Below, piece after piece: positions 7,626 through 16,325 of a stretch of DNA of 33,122 bases (positions are counted from its first letter, which is position 1; the number at the start of each line of letters is the position of its first letter). The notes beneath the pieces were generated by a model. The model saw only the letters and a list, made by a program, of their open reading frames with translations. It had not been told where the DNA came from and made no database searches. The stretch is from Leucobacter chironomi DSM 19883 (lineage in GTDB: Bacteria > Actinomycetota > Actinomycetes > Actinomycetales > Microbacteriaceae). The position numbers and the translations under genes were made by a program. The stretch covers positions 1 to 33,122 of the forward strand of contig NZ_ATXU01000015.1 in NCBI RefSeq assembly GCF_000421845.1. Direction: 5' to 3'.

Positions 7626-8093
7626 TTATCGTGTTCCCCAGTCGTATTTCTGTTTGGTGAGTTGGAGGTAGACGAAGCTCTCGGTCGCTGCTACGCCCTC
7701 GATCTTGCGGATCTTCTCGTTGAGCAGTTCGATGAGACCGTCGTCGTCCTCGCAGACAACCTCGGCGAGGATGTCGAAGGAGCCAGCGCTGAGTACCACG
7801 TAACTGATCTCCGGCATCTCGGCGAGACGATCGGCGACGACCCTGGTGTCGCCGGAAACGCGGATGCCGAGCATTGCTTGTCGGCTGAAGCCGAGTCGCA
7901 TCGGGTCGGTCACTGCAACGATCTGCATGACCCCGGCATCCGTGAGCTTCTGCACGCGCTGTCGCACGGCGGCCTCGCTGAGGCCGACCGCCTTGCCGAT
8001 CTCCGCGTACGATCGGCGACCATCGCGCTGAAGCTGTTCGATGATCGCCTTCGACGTCGCGTCGAGCGCTGGCGAAGTGCGTTTGCTGCTCAC
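7626..8093 (-). CDS. Lrp/AsnC family transcriptional regulator
   Basis: This is a small DNA-binding regulator (155 aa) with an N-terminal winged helix-turn-helix (about 10-60, with YAEIGKAVGLSEAAVRQRVQKL) and a C-terminal RAM ligand-binding domain (SYVVLSAGSFDILAEVVCEDDDGLIELLNEKI). The chosen start is GTG 8093: the protein then begins just before the helix-turn-helix, and TTGCTA-N17-AAGAAT ends seven bases before it, which suggests leaderless transcription. It is the first gene of an operon with the aminotransferase (two-base gap) and is divergent from the potDABC operon, so it probably controls both in response to a polyamine or amino acid. The ligand is unknown. Confidence 0.9.
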   Translation of the reverse strand: MSSKRTSPALDATSKAIIEQLQRDGRRSYAEIGKAVGLSEAAVRQRVQKLTDAGVMQIVAVTDPMRLGFSRQAMLGIRVSGDTRVVADRLAEMPEISYVVLSAGSFDILAEVVCEDDDGLIELLNEKIRKIEGVAATESFVYLQLTKQKYDWGTR

Positions 8094-8100
8094 GCCACTG

Positions 8101-8129
8101 ATTCTTGCAGTGAAAGGCTGAAATAGCAA
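8101..8129 (-). promoter_or_regulatory. Promoter of the lrp-aminotransferase operon
   Basis: TTGCTA (8124-8129) and AAGAAT (8101-8106) on the minus strand are separated by 17 bases, and the GTG start follows seven bases later. Confidence 0.5.
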
Positions 8130-8297
8130 AGGAATCCGAAGAAAAGCGTGGGAAATCCTGCTTATCTCCGCTTCGCGACGCGGGGGAGCGGGGTTCCTCG
8201 TGCGTGCGGGAGGAGTATGACAGCACTGTATCAACGAGGGCGATGGAACGGGAAGCGGTGCTTCGGAATGCGCGGATCGGGCGGCGGATCCCTGCCG

Positions 8298-8342
8298 GAA
8301 ATCACGGTTTCGCCAACAGGATGTAACCGTTTCGTGACGAAA
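8298..8342. promoter_or_regulatory. Paired palindromes in the lrp-potD divergent region
   Basis: The 371-bp region 8094-8464 has no gene. Two TTTC-type palindromes lie in it: GAAATC-ac-GGTTTC at 8298-8311 and TTTCGTGACGAAA at 8330-8342, with centres about 31 bases (three helical turns) apart. A further CGTTTCGCG occurs near 8419. The spacing would suit an Lrp/AsnC regulator that binds several phased sites, but the assignment is inference. Confidence 0.4.
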
Positions 8343-8464
8343 TGCCCGATCACGGGGTGGGGGCTTGGCATCGATACGTTCTCTATGCCATTCTCATGGT
8401 CACACCCGGCAATGCAGCCGTTTCGCGTTGCCGGTCCCACCCGTGAGAACCAAGGGAGATGCTC

Positions 8465-9667
8465 ATGGCCCGTCAGCCCGAAGATCCGATCGTCCGCAAT
8501 ATCGTCCAGATGCTCCGCGGTGCGCAGTTCAACCGACGTCAGCTGCTCCGCGGCGCCGCAGTCGGAGCCGCGGGCGCGGGCGCGCTCGGGCTCTCCGCCT
8601 GCTCCGGCGGCAGCGGCGGTGGCGGTGGCGGAGACGGCATCGTCTGGGGCAACTGGACCTACTACCTCGACTTCGACGAGGCGACCGGCTCCTACCCCTC
8701 GCTCGACGCCTTCATGGAGGAGGCCGGCTTCAACGTCGACTACATCGAGGACATCGACGACAACAACACCTTCTACGGCAAGATCAAGGATCAGCTGAAG
8801 CTCGACCAGCACACCGGCTACGACGTCATCACCTTCACCGACTGGATGAACGCCCGTCTCATCGACGCAGGGCAGGTGCAGGAGTTCGACTACGCCAATC
8901 TCCCCAATGTGAAGGCCAACCTCGTCGACGCGCAGTGGGAGGCGCTCGACGTCGACCTCGGCCGCAAGTTCTCGATCCCGTGGCAGCTCCCGGCCTCGGG
9001 CTGGGTGTGGAACACCGAGGCGGTCCCGGACGGCATCAAGACCCTCGATGACTTCCTCCGGCCCGAGCTCAAGGGCAAGGTCGTGGTGCTGAGCGAGATG
9101 CGGGACACCATGGGCATGGTGCTCGCCGGTCTCGGCTACGATCCCGCGGGCGCCTGGGGCGACAAGGAGTTCGACGAGGCCCTCGCATGGCTCGACGACG
9201 GCCTGAAGAGCGGCCAGATCGGCAACGTGAAGGGCAACAGCTACACCCAGGACCTCATCACCGGCGACGCACTCGCCGCGATGGCGTGGACCGGTGACGT
9301 CGTCATGCTGAACACCGAGAACGACAACCAGTGGACCCTCGAGATCCCCGAGTCTGGCGGCATGATCGCGGCAGACTCCTTCACCGTGCCCAACGGCACC
9401 TCCGCGGAGGCGAAGGAGAAGGTCGAGCAGATGATCGACTACTACTACGACCCCGTGGTGATGGCGGAGGTCGCCAACTACGTGACCTTCGTGCCGCCGG
9501 TGAAGGGCACGCAGGAGGCGATGCAGGAGGTCAACCCCGAGAACGCCGACAACCCGCTCATCTTCCCGAGCGAGAAGGACTGGGAGAACCTGCACTCGTT
9601 CCGCAGCCTCACCGCAGAAGAGGACAACCGCTACTCGTCTGCCTTCCAGAACGTGCTGGGGCTGTAG
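8465..9667 (+). CDS. potD: Spermidine/putrescine ABC transporter substrate-binding lipoprotein
   Basis: This is the polyamine-binding component of the PotABCD importer (400 aa). It has a Tat-type signal with RR at residues 24-25, and an LSAC lipobox with Cys46 followed by a glycine-serine linker. The mature domain shares with the 1817-3016 paralogue the patterns GNWTYYLDF, IKDQLKLDQHTGYDVITFTD, GNVKGNSYTQD and the C-terminal RSLTAEEDNRYS. ATG 8465 is chosen over ATG 8459 because AAGGGAG (8452-8458) touches the latter but leaves six bases before the former. It is the first gene of potDABC, with potA beginning two bases after its stop. Specificity for putrescine or spermidine is inferred from the operon. 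Confidence 0.92.
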   Translation: MARQPEDPIVRNIVQMLRGAQFNRRQLLRGAAVGAAGAGALGLSACSGGSGGGGGGDGIVWGNWTYYLDFDEATGSYPSLDAFMEEAGFNVDYIEDIDDNNTFYGKIKDQLKLDQHTGYDVITFTDWMNARLIDAGQVQEFDYANLPNVKANLVDAQWEALDVDLGRKFSIPWQLPASGWVWNTEAVPDGIKTLDDFLRPELKGKVVVLSEMRDTMGMVLAGLGYDPAGAWGDKEFDEALAWLDDGLKSGQIGNVKGNSYTQDLITGDALAAMAWTGDVVMLNTENDNQWTLEIPESGGMIAADSFTVPNGTSAEAKEKVEQMIDYYYDPVVMAEVANYVTFVPPVKGTQEAMQEVNPENADNPLIFPSEKDWENLHSFRSLTAEEDNRYSSAFQNVLGL

Positions 9668-9669
9668 AC

Positions 9670-10848
9670 ATGGCAGACAACTCACTCGCAACGTCCGGCG
9701 CCGACCTCGAACTCGTCGGCATCCAGAAGCGGTACCCCGGCTTCACCGCGGTCGAGAACCTCGACCTGAAGATCCCCGCAGGCTCGTTCTTCGCGCTGCT
9801 GGGTCCCTCGGGCTGCGGCAAGACGACCACGCTGCGCATGGTCGCCGGCCTCGAAGACCCGACCGAGGGGAAGATCCTCATCGGCGGCAAGGACATGACG
9901 TCGCTGAAGCCGCACAAGCGCCAGGTCAACACGGTGTTCCAGTCGTACGCGCTGTTCCCGCACATGTCGATCCTCGAGAACGTCGCCTTCGGTCTGCGCC
10001 GCCGCAAGGTCGGCGATCCGGTGGCGAAGGCCCATGAGGCGCTCAAGCTGGTCGAGCTCGACCACGTGGCCGACCGCAAGCCGGCGCAGCTCTCCGGCGG
10101 CCAGCAGCAGCGCGTCGCGCTCGCGCGGGCCATTGTGAACCGCCCCGCGCTGCTGCTGCTCGACGAGCCGCTCGGCGCGCTCGACCTCAAGCTGCGTCGA
10201 CAGATGCAGCAGGAGCTCAAGCAGATCCAGCAGGAGGTCGGCCTCACCTTCCTCCACGTCACCCACGATCAGGAGGAGGCCATGACCATGGCCGACACCG
10301 TCGCGGTGATGAACAAGGGCCGCATCGAGCAGATGGGCGCCCCCGAAGAGCTGTACGAGCTGCCGCGCACCGTGTTCGTGGCGAACTTCCTCGGCAAGTC
10401 GAACCTGTTCGCCGTCGACGTCGTCGACGGCACCGACACGGCGATCCACACCGACCTGCTCGGCACGCGGATCACGGTGCCCCGAACGCGCACCGAGCGC
10501 GACAGCGGCGCGATCACCATCGGCGTGCGACCCGAGAAGCTGCGTCTGCACCGCGAGGCGCCGAGCGACGTCGCGGGGAAGAACGTGCTCGGCCCGGGCC
10601 GCATCACCGATGTCTCCTTCATCGGCGTCAGCACCGAGTACACCGTCGAGGTGCCCGGCGCGGGCGCCGTCGAGGTCTTCTCGCAGAACGTCGAAGCCGG
10701 CCCCGCCGCGAGCCTCGGCGAGGAGGTCTGGCTGAGCTGGCACGTCGAGCACACCTTCGGCCTCGCCGACGACCGTCTCGACACGGGCGCGCTCACCGCC
10801 GACTTCTCGACGCAGGCGATCGCCACGCAGGCGAGCCTCACCGAGTAG
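9670..10848 (+). CDS. potA: Spermidine/putrescine ABC transporter ATPase
   Basis: This cytoplasmic ATPase drives polyamine import through PotBC. The 392-residue protein has Walker A GPSGCGKT (45-52), a Q-loop at VFQSYALFPH, the signature LSGGQQQR (141-148), Walker B LLLLDEP (161-167) and the switch histidine in HVTHDQEEAMTMAD. From about residue 290 a TOBE-type regulatory domain follows, as in PotA, MalK and related CUT1/PotA ATPases. It starts two bases after potD and ends nine bases before potB, so the four genes form one transcript. Confidence 0.95.
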   Translation: MADNSLATSGADLELVGIQKRYPGFTAVENLDLKIPAGSFFALLGPSGCGKTTTLRMVAGLEDPTEGKILIGGKDMTSLKPHKRQVNTVFQSYALFPHMSILENVAFGLRRRKVGDPVAKAHEALKLVELDHVADRKPAQLSGGQQQRVALARAIVNRPALLLLDEPLGALDLKLRRQMQQELKQIQQEVGLTFLHVTHDQEEAMTMADTVAVMNKGRIEQMGAPEELYELPRTVFVANFLGKSNLFAVDVVDGTDTAIHTDLLGTRITVPRTRTERDSGAITIGVRPEKLRLHREAPSDVAGKNVLGPGRITDVSFIGVSTEYTVEVPGAGAVEVFSQNVEAGPAASLGEEVWLSWHVEHTFGLADDRLDTGALTADFSTQAIATQASLTE

Positions 10849-10857
10849 GGAGCGCAC

Positions 10858-11718
10858 ATGGCATTCACCGCGTTCTCCGGCAGCTCGAAAGTCGTCGAGC
10901 AGCATCCGAGTCGGAAGGGCCTCATGGCGCTGGTGCTGCTCGCACCGGGCATCGCCTACATGCTGCTCTTCTTCGTCGCCCCCTTCGTGCAGCTCGCGCT
11001 CACCTCGCTCCAGGCCCCCGCGGAGAGCGGCGGCATCGGCCAGTACGTGGCCGCCGCCCAGTTCTCCAACTACTGGACCGCGATGCAGGAGTACTGGCCG
11101 CAGCTGCTGCGCTCCTTCGTGTACGCCCTCACCGCCACGATCGTCGGCCTGCTGATCAGCTACCCGCTGGCCTACCTGATCGGCGTGAAGGTGCGCTCGA
11201 AGCCGATGCTGCAGGGGGTGCTGCTGATCCTCGTGGTCGCGCCCTTCTTCATCAGCTTCCTGCTGCGGACCCTCGCCTGGAAGTCGATCCTGCCGAGCGA
11301 TCTCATCGGTACCCACTTCTCGGTGATCTTCGGTCTGATCTACAACTTCATCCCGTTCATGGTGCTGCCGATGTTCGCGTCGCTGCAGGCGCTCGATCTG
11401 CGCCTGCTCGAGGCCGGATCCGATCTCTACGCTTCGCCGGTGACGACGTTCCGCAAGATCACGCTGCCGCTGTCGATGCCGGGCGTCGTATCGGGCACCC
11501 TGCTCAGCTTCATCCCGATGTCCGGCGACTACGTCAACGCCTCCCGCGAGTTCCTGGGCGGCACCGGCACCACGATGATCGGCAACGTGATCGAGTCGAA
11601 CTTCCTGCAGACCCAGAACTATCCGATGGCGGCTGCGCTCTCGATCATGCTCATGCTCATCATCCTCGTGCTCGTTGCCACCTATGTGCGCAAGAGCGGG
11701 GCGGAGGACCTGCTGTGA
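10858..11718 (+). CDS. potB: Spermidine/putrescine ABC transporter permease PotB
   Basis: This is one of the two membrane subunits of the polyamine importer (286 aa). It has an N-terminal membrane helix (LMALVLLAPGIAYMLLFFVAPF), about six helices in all, and the cytoplasmic EAA loop EAGSDLYASPVTTFRKITLPLSMPGV that couples to the ATPase. TAGGGAG lies before ATG 10858. The stop codon overlaps the start of potC by four bases (GTGA), which suggests translational coupling. Confidence 0.93.
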   Translation: MAFTAFSGSSKVVEQHPSRKGLMALVLLAPGIAYMLLFFVAPFVQLALTSLQAPAESGGIGQYVAAAQFSNYWTAMQEYWPQLLRSFVYALTATIVGLLISYPLAYLIGVKVRSKPMLQGVLLILVVAPFFISFLLRTLAWKSILPSDLIGTHFSVIFGLIYNFIPFMVLPMFASLQALDLRLLEAGSDLYASPVTTFRKITLPLSMPGVVSGTLLSFIPMSGDYVNASREFLGGTGTTMIGNVIESNFLQTQNYPMAAALSIMLMLIILVLVATYVRKSGAEDLL

Positions 11719-12515
11719 AGAATTTCAGTCTCGGCAAGGCGTTCGTGCCGGTGATCGCCGCGATCACCCTGATCTACCTGCTGCTGCCGATCGCCCACGT
11801 GATCCTGTTCTCGTTCAACGACGCGGGACGCAACAACATCATCTGGCGCGGCTTCACGCTCGACAACTGGCAGAACCCCTGCGGCGCCCCGCAGGTGTGC
11901 CAGGCATTCGGCAACAGCATCCTCGTGGGCGTGGTGGCCACGGTCATCGCAACCACCCTCGGCACCATGATCGCGATCGCCCTCGTGCGCTTCAAGTTCA
12001 AGGGCCGCTCGACGGTGAGCCTGCTGCTCTTCACGCCGATGGCGACCCCCGAGGTCGTGCTCGGCGCGGGCCTCGCCGCGCAGTTCCTGCTCGTGGGCGT
12101 CGAGAAGGGCATCGGCACGATCATCCTCGCCCACACGATGTTCTGCATCTCGTACGTAGTGGTCGCGGTGAAGGCCCGCGTCGCGAGCCTCAACCCCGCG
12201 ATCGAGGAGGCGGGGCGGGATCTCTACGCCTCGCCCGCGCAGGTGTTCTGGCGGATCACCTTCCCGATGCTGCTCCCCGGCATCATCGGGGCCGCACTGC
12301 TCTCCTTCGCGCTGTCGTTCGACGACTTCATCATCACGAACTTCAACTCGGGCACGGCGACCACCTTCCCGAAGTTCATCTACGTCTCAGCGCTCAAGGG
12401 CGTGCCGGCGCAGGCGAACGTGCTCGCGTCGATCGTGTTCATCGGGGCCCTGCTGCTCGTGATCATCGTGCAGATGGTGAACATCAACAAGCAGAAGCGG
12501 CTGGCGCGGCGGTAG
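11715..12515 (+). CDS. potC: Spermidine/putrescine ABC transporter permease PotC
   Basis: This is the second membrane subunit of the polyamine importer (266 aa), with about six helices and the EAA loop EEAGRDLYASPAQVFWRITFPMLLPGI. The DLYASP core of the loop is identical to that of PotB. It starts at a GTG that overlaps the potB stop codon and ends 19 bases before a strong Rho-independent terminator, which closes the potDABC operon. Confidence 0.93.
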   Translation: MKNFSLGKAFVPVIAAITLIYLLLPIAHVILFSFNDAGRNNIIWRGFTLDNWQNPCGAPQVCQAFGNSILVGVVATVIATTLGTMIAIALVRFKFKGRSTVSLLLFTPMATPEVVLGAGLAAQFLLVGVEKGIGTIILAHTMFCISYVVVAVKARVASLNPAIEEAGRDLYASPAQVFWRITFPMLLPGIIGAALLSFALSFDDFIITNFNSGTATTFPKFIYVSALKGVPAQANVLASIVFIGALLLVIIVQMVNINKQKRLARR

Positions 12516-12534
12516 AGGCCGCGTCTCGCACAAT

Positions 12535-12581
12535 ACGACCGGTTCCCGCCGCAGAATCTGCGGTGGGAACCGGTCGTTTTT
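12535..12581 (+). terminator. potDABC operon terminator
   Basis: A 20-bp stem with one mismatch (12535-12554 with 12558-12577), a three-base loop and a T run at 12577-12581 make a classic intrinsic terminator, the strongest in the window. Confidence 0.92.
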
Positions 12582-12694
12582 GCGCCGAGGGTGCATCGGG
12601 TGCAGGATGATTCCCTGGCGGGGCGCGACCCCGCCGCACATCGTGTCGCATCGAGGCGGACCGCCCGAGCGACCACCGGAGACTCGGAGAGCAC

Positions 12695-14113
12695 ATGACG
12701 AAGACGTTGATGCCTGCCGCCAAGCGCGGCGGGTCCCTGAAGCGGAGCCTCGGCCTCTGGGCCATCGTGGGCCTCGGCCTCGGATACATGACACCCACGG
12801 TGGTGTTCGACACCTTCGGCCTCGTCGCGCGCGACACGAACAACGTGGTGCCGCTCGCCTACGCCGTCGCGCTCATCGTGATGATCTTCACCGCGATCAG
12901 CTACGGCAAGATCGCCGGTGCGATCCCGAGCGCGGGCTCCGCCTACACCTACGCCCGCGAGTCGATGCATCCGAACGTCGGCTTCCTCGTGGGCTGGACC
13001 GCGCTCATCGACTACATGCTGCTCCCGATGGTGAACTGCCTCATCATCCGCAGCTACCTCGAGGCGTTCTTCCCTGCGGTGCCCGGCTGGGTCTGGGTGA
13101 TCCTCTACGTCGTCTTCGTGACGAGCATCATCTACCTCACGATGCGCGGCACCTCGAACGTGAACATGATCCTGCTGGTGTTCTCGATCGCGGTCATGGC
13201 CGTGTTCGTGGTCATGGTGGTCGTGCAGCTCGCCGGCGGCGCCGGCGTGGGCGGCGTCGTCACCGTGCAGCCGTTCTTCCACAACGGCGTCGAGTTCGGC
13301 GCGGTGCTCGCGGGCGCCACGATCGTCTGCTTCTCGTTCATCGGCTTCGACGCGGTCACCATGTACGCGGAGGAGGCGAAGACGCCGAAGATCATGCCGA
13401 AGGCGATCCTGCTCACCGTGGTGCTCGGCGGCGCCATCTTCCTGGTCGCCGGCTACTTCACGCAGCAGCGCTTCCCGGATTGGAACGAGTTCGCCCCCGG
13501 CGGCGACATGCAGTTCGTCGAGGACTCGACGCTGCCGATCATCGGCGAGTTCGTCGGCGGCAAGGTGCTCGCCGCAGTGCTCACGGCCGCAGGCTTCGCT
13601 GCGACGCTCGCCTCGGGTCTCGCTTCGCACGCCTCGGTCTCCCGCATGCTCCTCGTCATGGGCCGCAACAACGTCATCCCGAAGAAGGTCTTCGGCTACA
13701 TCAACCCGAAGACGCACACCCCCACCTTCAACATCGTGCTCACCGGCGTGATCTCGCTGCTCGCGATCGCCTTCACGCTCGAGATGATCGCGGCCTACAT
13801 CAACTACGGCGCGCTCATCGCCTTCACCTTCGTTAACCTCTCGGTGATCGCCTGGTTCGCGATCCGCAAGGGTCGCAGGCACACCCCGAAGGACATCTTC
13901 ACGTACATCGTCATGCCCCTCCTCGGCACGGCGCTCACCGGCCTGCTCTGGGTGAATCTCGACGGGCACGCGCTGCTCGGCGGTCTCATCTGGACGGGTC
14001 TCGGCTTCCTCTACCTGCTCTTCATCACGAAGGGCTTCCGGCAGAAGGTCGCCTCCTTCGACGAGAATCAGCCGGTCACCGGCTACAACAAGGTCGTTGA
14101 GGGCGTCGAGTAG
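12695..14113 (+). CDS. APC family permease, PuuP-like
   Basis: This is an inner-membrane amino acid/polyamine permease of the APC superfamily (472 aa, about 12 helices). It starts with SLGLWAIVGLGLGYMTPTVVFDTFG, the glycine-rich first helix that binds substrate in APC transporters, and carries FSFIGFDAVTMYAEEAKTPKIMPKAI, a strongly conserved APC segment. GGAGA lies before ATG 12695. Position right after potDABC suggests a second polyamine uptake route, as with E. coli PuuP, a putrescine importer. It lies beyond the potC terminator and so has its own promoter. Its last 31 bases overlap the convergent yczE-like gene. The substrate is inferred. Confidence 0.87.
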   Translation: MTKTLMPAAKRGGSLKRSLGLWAIVGLGLGYMTPTVVFDTFGLVARDTNNVVPLAYAVALIVMIFTAISYGKIAGAIPSAGSAYTYARESMHPNVGFLVGWTALIDYMLLPMVNCLIIRSYLEAFFPAVPGWVWVILYVVFVTSIIYLTMRGTSNVNMILLVFSIAVMAVFVVMVVVQLAGGAGVGGVVTVQPFFHNGVEFGAVLAGATIVCFSFIGFDAVTMYAEEAKTPKIMPKAILLTVVLGGAIFLVAGYFTQQRFPDWNEFAPGGDMQFVEDSTLPIIGEFVGGKVLAAVLTAAGFAATLASGLASHASVSRMLLVMGRNNVIPKKVFGYINPKTHTPTFNIVLTGVISLLAIAFTLEMIAAYINYGALIAFTFVNLSVIAWFAIRKGRRHTPKDIFTYIVMPLLGTALTGLLWVNLDGHALLGGLIWTGLGFLYLLFITKGFRQKVASFDENQPVTGYNKVVEGVE

Positions 14114-14775
14114 CGGCTTTCGTCGGTTTCGCACTCGGGCTTCCGGGGCTGCGGCGCATCGCGCCCGGCCCCGGAAGTTCTGCGTTCCCGGCGTTCGCGC
14201 CGCGCTCCGGGGTCGAGCAGCGGCAGTGTGATGCCGCACAGCGGCCCGATGAGCAGCGCGAACGCGAGGGTGCCCGGGCCGGCGTTGCCGCCGAGCGCCC
14301 AGCCCACGAGCAGCACGGTCGCCTCGACCCCGGTGCGGCCCACCCAGATGGGCGTGCCGAAGCGTTGGTGGATCCCCGTCATCAGGCCGTCGCGGGGGCC
14401 CGGCCCGAGGCGCGCGCCGATGTAGATGCCGCTTGCGACGGCGAGCAGCACGAGGCCGATGGCGAAGAAGCCGATTCTGACCCAGAGCGAGTCGGGGGCG
14501 GGCAGCAGCCAGAGGCCGAGCTCGATGCCGGGGCCGACGAGCATGATGTTGCAGACGGTGCCGATCCCGGGCCGCTGCCGCAGCGGGATCCAGAGCAGCA
14601 GCACCGCGAGGCCGATGAGGTTGGTGAGGAGACCGACACTGATTCCGCTGTGGATCGAGATCCCCTGCGCGAACACGAGCCACGGCGAAACCCCGATCCC
14701 CGCGCGCACCATGAACGCGTCGGCGACGCCGTAGAGGAGGAGGCCGGGGGCGAGGCGGAGCAGTCTCGGGATCAT
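14083..14775 (-). CDS. YczE-like integral membrane protein
   Basis: This 230-residue membrane protein of the YczE/YitT-like group has about five hydrophobic segments and the family's conserved patterns GVSPWLVFAQGIS, GPGPRDGLMTGI and RTGVEATVLLVGW. Its biochemical role is unknown. The gene is divergent from a MocR-type regulator, the arrangement described for the YczR-YczE group of MocR regulators. An inverted repeat five bases upstream of its start codon is the likely operator. The polar Arg-rich C-terminal tail (about 45 residues) is longer than in typical members, and its last codons overlap the end of the APC permease gene on the other strand. Confidence 0.82.
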   Translation of the reverse strand: MIPRLLRLAPGLLLYGVADAFMVRAGIGVSPWLVFAQGISIHSGISVGLLTNLIGLAVLLLWIPLRQRPGIGTVCNIMLVGPGIELGLWLLPAPDSLWVRIGFFAIGLVLLAVASGIYIGARLGPGPRDGLMTGIHQRFGTPIWVGRTGVEATVLLVGWALGGNAGPGTLAFALLIGPLCGITLPLLDPGARRERRERRTSGAGRDAPQPRKPECETDESRYSTPSTTLL

Positions 14776-14779
14776 GATG

Positions 14780-14805
14780 ACCAGTCCACCTCAGACTGGA
14801 CTGGT
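14780..14805. promoter_or_regulatory. Operator in the yczE-mocR divergent region
   Basis: ACCAGTCC (14780-14787) and GGACTGGT (14798-14805) are perfect inverted arms with a 10-base spacer. An ACTGG direct repeat (14795-14804) is nested in the right side. CTGGAC-type repeats are known for MocR regulators such as TauR and PdxR, so this is the probable MocR site. It would control both genes. Confidence 0.6.
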
Positions 14806-14825
14806 GTTCAAGATGCCAATTCGCC

Positions 14826-14831
14826 TACAGT
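14826..14831 (+). promoter_or_regulatory. Candidate -10 box of the mocR transcript
   Basis: TACAGT lies six bases before ATG 14838 and there is no ribosome binding site, which fits a leaderless transcript. Confidence 0.45.
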
Positions 14832-14837
14832 GGCCTC

Positions 14838-16271
14838 ATGATTGCGCAGCGTCTCTCCGCCCGCCGCCTCCACGAACTGCTCGGAGCGTGGCGCGGCGAC
14901 GGCCACAGCTATCGCGAACTGAGCGAGAGCATCGCGATCCTCGTGCGCGACGGCCGACTGCCGCCCGCCTCGGTGCTCCCCGCCGAGCGCCCCCTCGCCG
15001 AACAGCTCGGCGTGAGCCGCACCACGGTGGCGGCCGCCTACCAGCTCCTCCGCGACGAGCGCGTCGTCGAATCCCGCCGCGGCTCCGGCACCGTGGTGCT
15101 CGGCCGCCGGAGCGAACACGGCGGCTCCTGGGCCCTCGGCGACGCCGAGGAGATCACGCTCACGAGAGCGTCGCCCGGCCCCTGGGGCCGGCTGCCCGAG
15201 CTGGGGCAGCGGGCGCTCGCCGAACACCCCGACGCGTTCCTGCTCGACGGCTACGACACCATCGGTCACCCGGCGCTGCGGGCGATCATCGCCGAGCGCT
15301 ACACGCGTCGCGGCCTGTCCACGGCGCCGGAGCAGATCATGGTGACCCTCGGCGCCCAGCACGCGATCTTCCTGATCGCCCGCACCCTGCTGCGGCGCGG
15401 CGACCGCAGCCTCGTCGAGTCGCCGAGCTACCCGCACGCCCGCAAGGCGCTCGCCTCGGCCGGCGCTCTCGTCGCCGAGCTGCCGGTCGGCGCCGACGGC
15501 TACGACGCCGCGAGCATCCTCGAGATCGCGAGCCGCACCTCGGCCCGCCTCGCCTATCTGATTCCGGATCACCACAACCCGACCGGCCTCAGCATGCCGC
15601 CCGAGCTGCGCGAGCGCCTCATCACGAACCTCGCCGAACAGGGCACCTACGTCATCGCCGACGAGACGACCGCGGAGCTCTCGCTCGGCGAACCACGGGA
15701 CGTGCTGCCGTTCGCGGCCTCGGCGACGCAGCCGCATCAGCGCGATGCGATCCTCACCGTCGGTTCGCTCGGAAAGACGGTGTGGGGCGGGCTGCGCGTG
15801 GGGTGGATCCGCGCGGCGCCCGAGCTCATCGCGCGGCTCGAAGCGGCGCGCGTGGTCGGCGACCTCGGCACGAGCACCTGGGCGCAGCTGCTCGGCGCGC
15901 TCGCCCTCGAACGCTACGACGAGGTGCTCGCCGACCGCTCCCGCGAGATCACCGCCGGTCACCGGGCGCTCATCGGCGCACTCGCGCAGCGGCTCCCGGA
16001 ATGGCGGATCTCGCCGGCGACGGGCGGGGTGAGCGTGTGGGCCGATCTGGGGGAGGCGCGCAGCACCAGACTGAGTCGCGAGGCCGCCCGGCTCGGCCTC
16101 AGGATCCCGCCCGGCCCGCAGTTCGGCAGCCCCGGAGTGTTCGAGCGCTTTGTCCGGCTGCCCTTCGCCGTCTCCGGCATCGACCTGCCCCGCGCCGTCG
16201 AGGTGCTGCGCCGGGCCTGGGACGGCGGCGGCCCGGCGGCCCCGGCACCGGTGCCCGCCGAGCTGGTCTGA
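14838..16271 (+). CDS. MocR-type (GntR-aminotransferase fusion) PLP-dependent regulator
   Basis: This regulator (477 aa) joins an N-terminal GntR winged helix-turn-helix (about 20-90, LAEQLGVSRTTVAAAYQLLRDERVVESRRGSGTVV in pieces) to a fold-type I aminotransferase-like domain. The PLP site is intact: HNPTG with Asn247, ADE with Asp275, and SLGKTVWGGLRVGW with the Schiff-base Lys313. Known members use PLP adducts as effectors. It is divergent from the YczE-like gene and so most resembles the YczR group; PdxR or TauR roles are less likely because no PLP synthase or taurine genes are nearby. It probably controls itself and the membrane gene through the shared operator. Confidence 0.9.
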   Translation: MIAQRLSARRLHELLGAWRGDGHSYRELSESIAILVRDGRLPPASVLPAERPLAEQLGVSRTTVAAAYQLLRDERVVESRRGSGTVVLGRRSEHGGSWALGDAEEITLTRASPGPWGRLPELGQRALAEHPDAFLLDGYDTIGHPALRAIIAERYTRRGLSTAPEQIMVTLGAQHAIFLIARTLLRRGDRSLVESPSYPHARKALASAGALVAELPVGADGYDAASILEIASRTSARLAYLIPDHHNPTGLSMPPELRERLITNLAEQGTYVIADETTAELSLGEPRDVLPFAASATQPHQRDAILTVGSLGKTVWGGLRVGWIRAAPELIARLEAARVVGDLGTSTWAQLLGALALERYDEVLADRSREITAGHRALIGALAQRLPEWRISPATGGVSVWADLGEARSTRLSREAARLGLRIPPGPQFGSPGVFERFVRLPFAVSGIDLPRAVEVLRRAWDGGGPAAPAPVPAELV

Positions 16272-16311
16272 CGAGCGCGCACGAGACGGGTCGCCGCGCG
16301 GCGGCGGACTG

Positions 16312-16317
16312 TAAGCT
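16312..16317 (+). promoter_or_regulatory. Candidate -10 box of prfB
   Basis: TAAGCT lies eight bases before ATG 16326. An AGGGG lies between them, so the transcript may be leaderless or use that site if it starts further upstream. Confidence 0.35.
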
Positions 16318-16325
16318 AGGGGATC

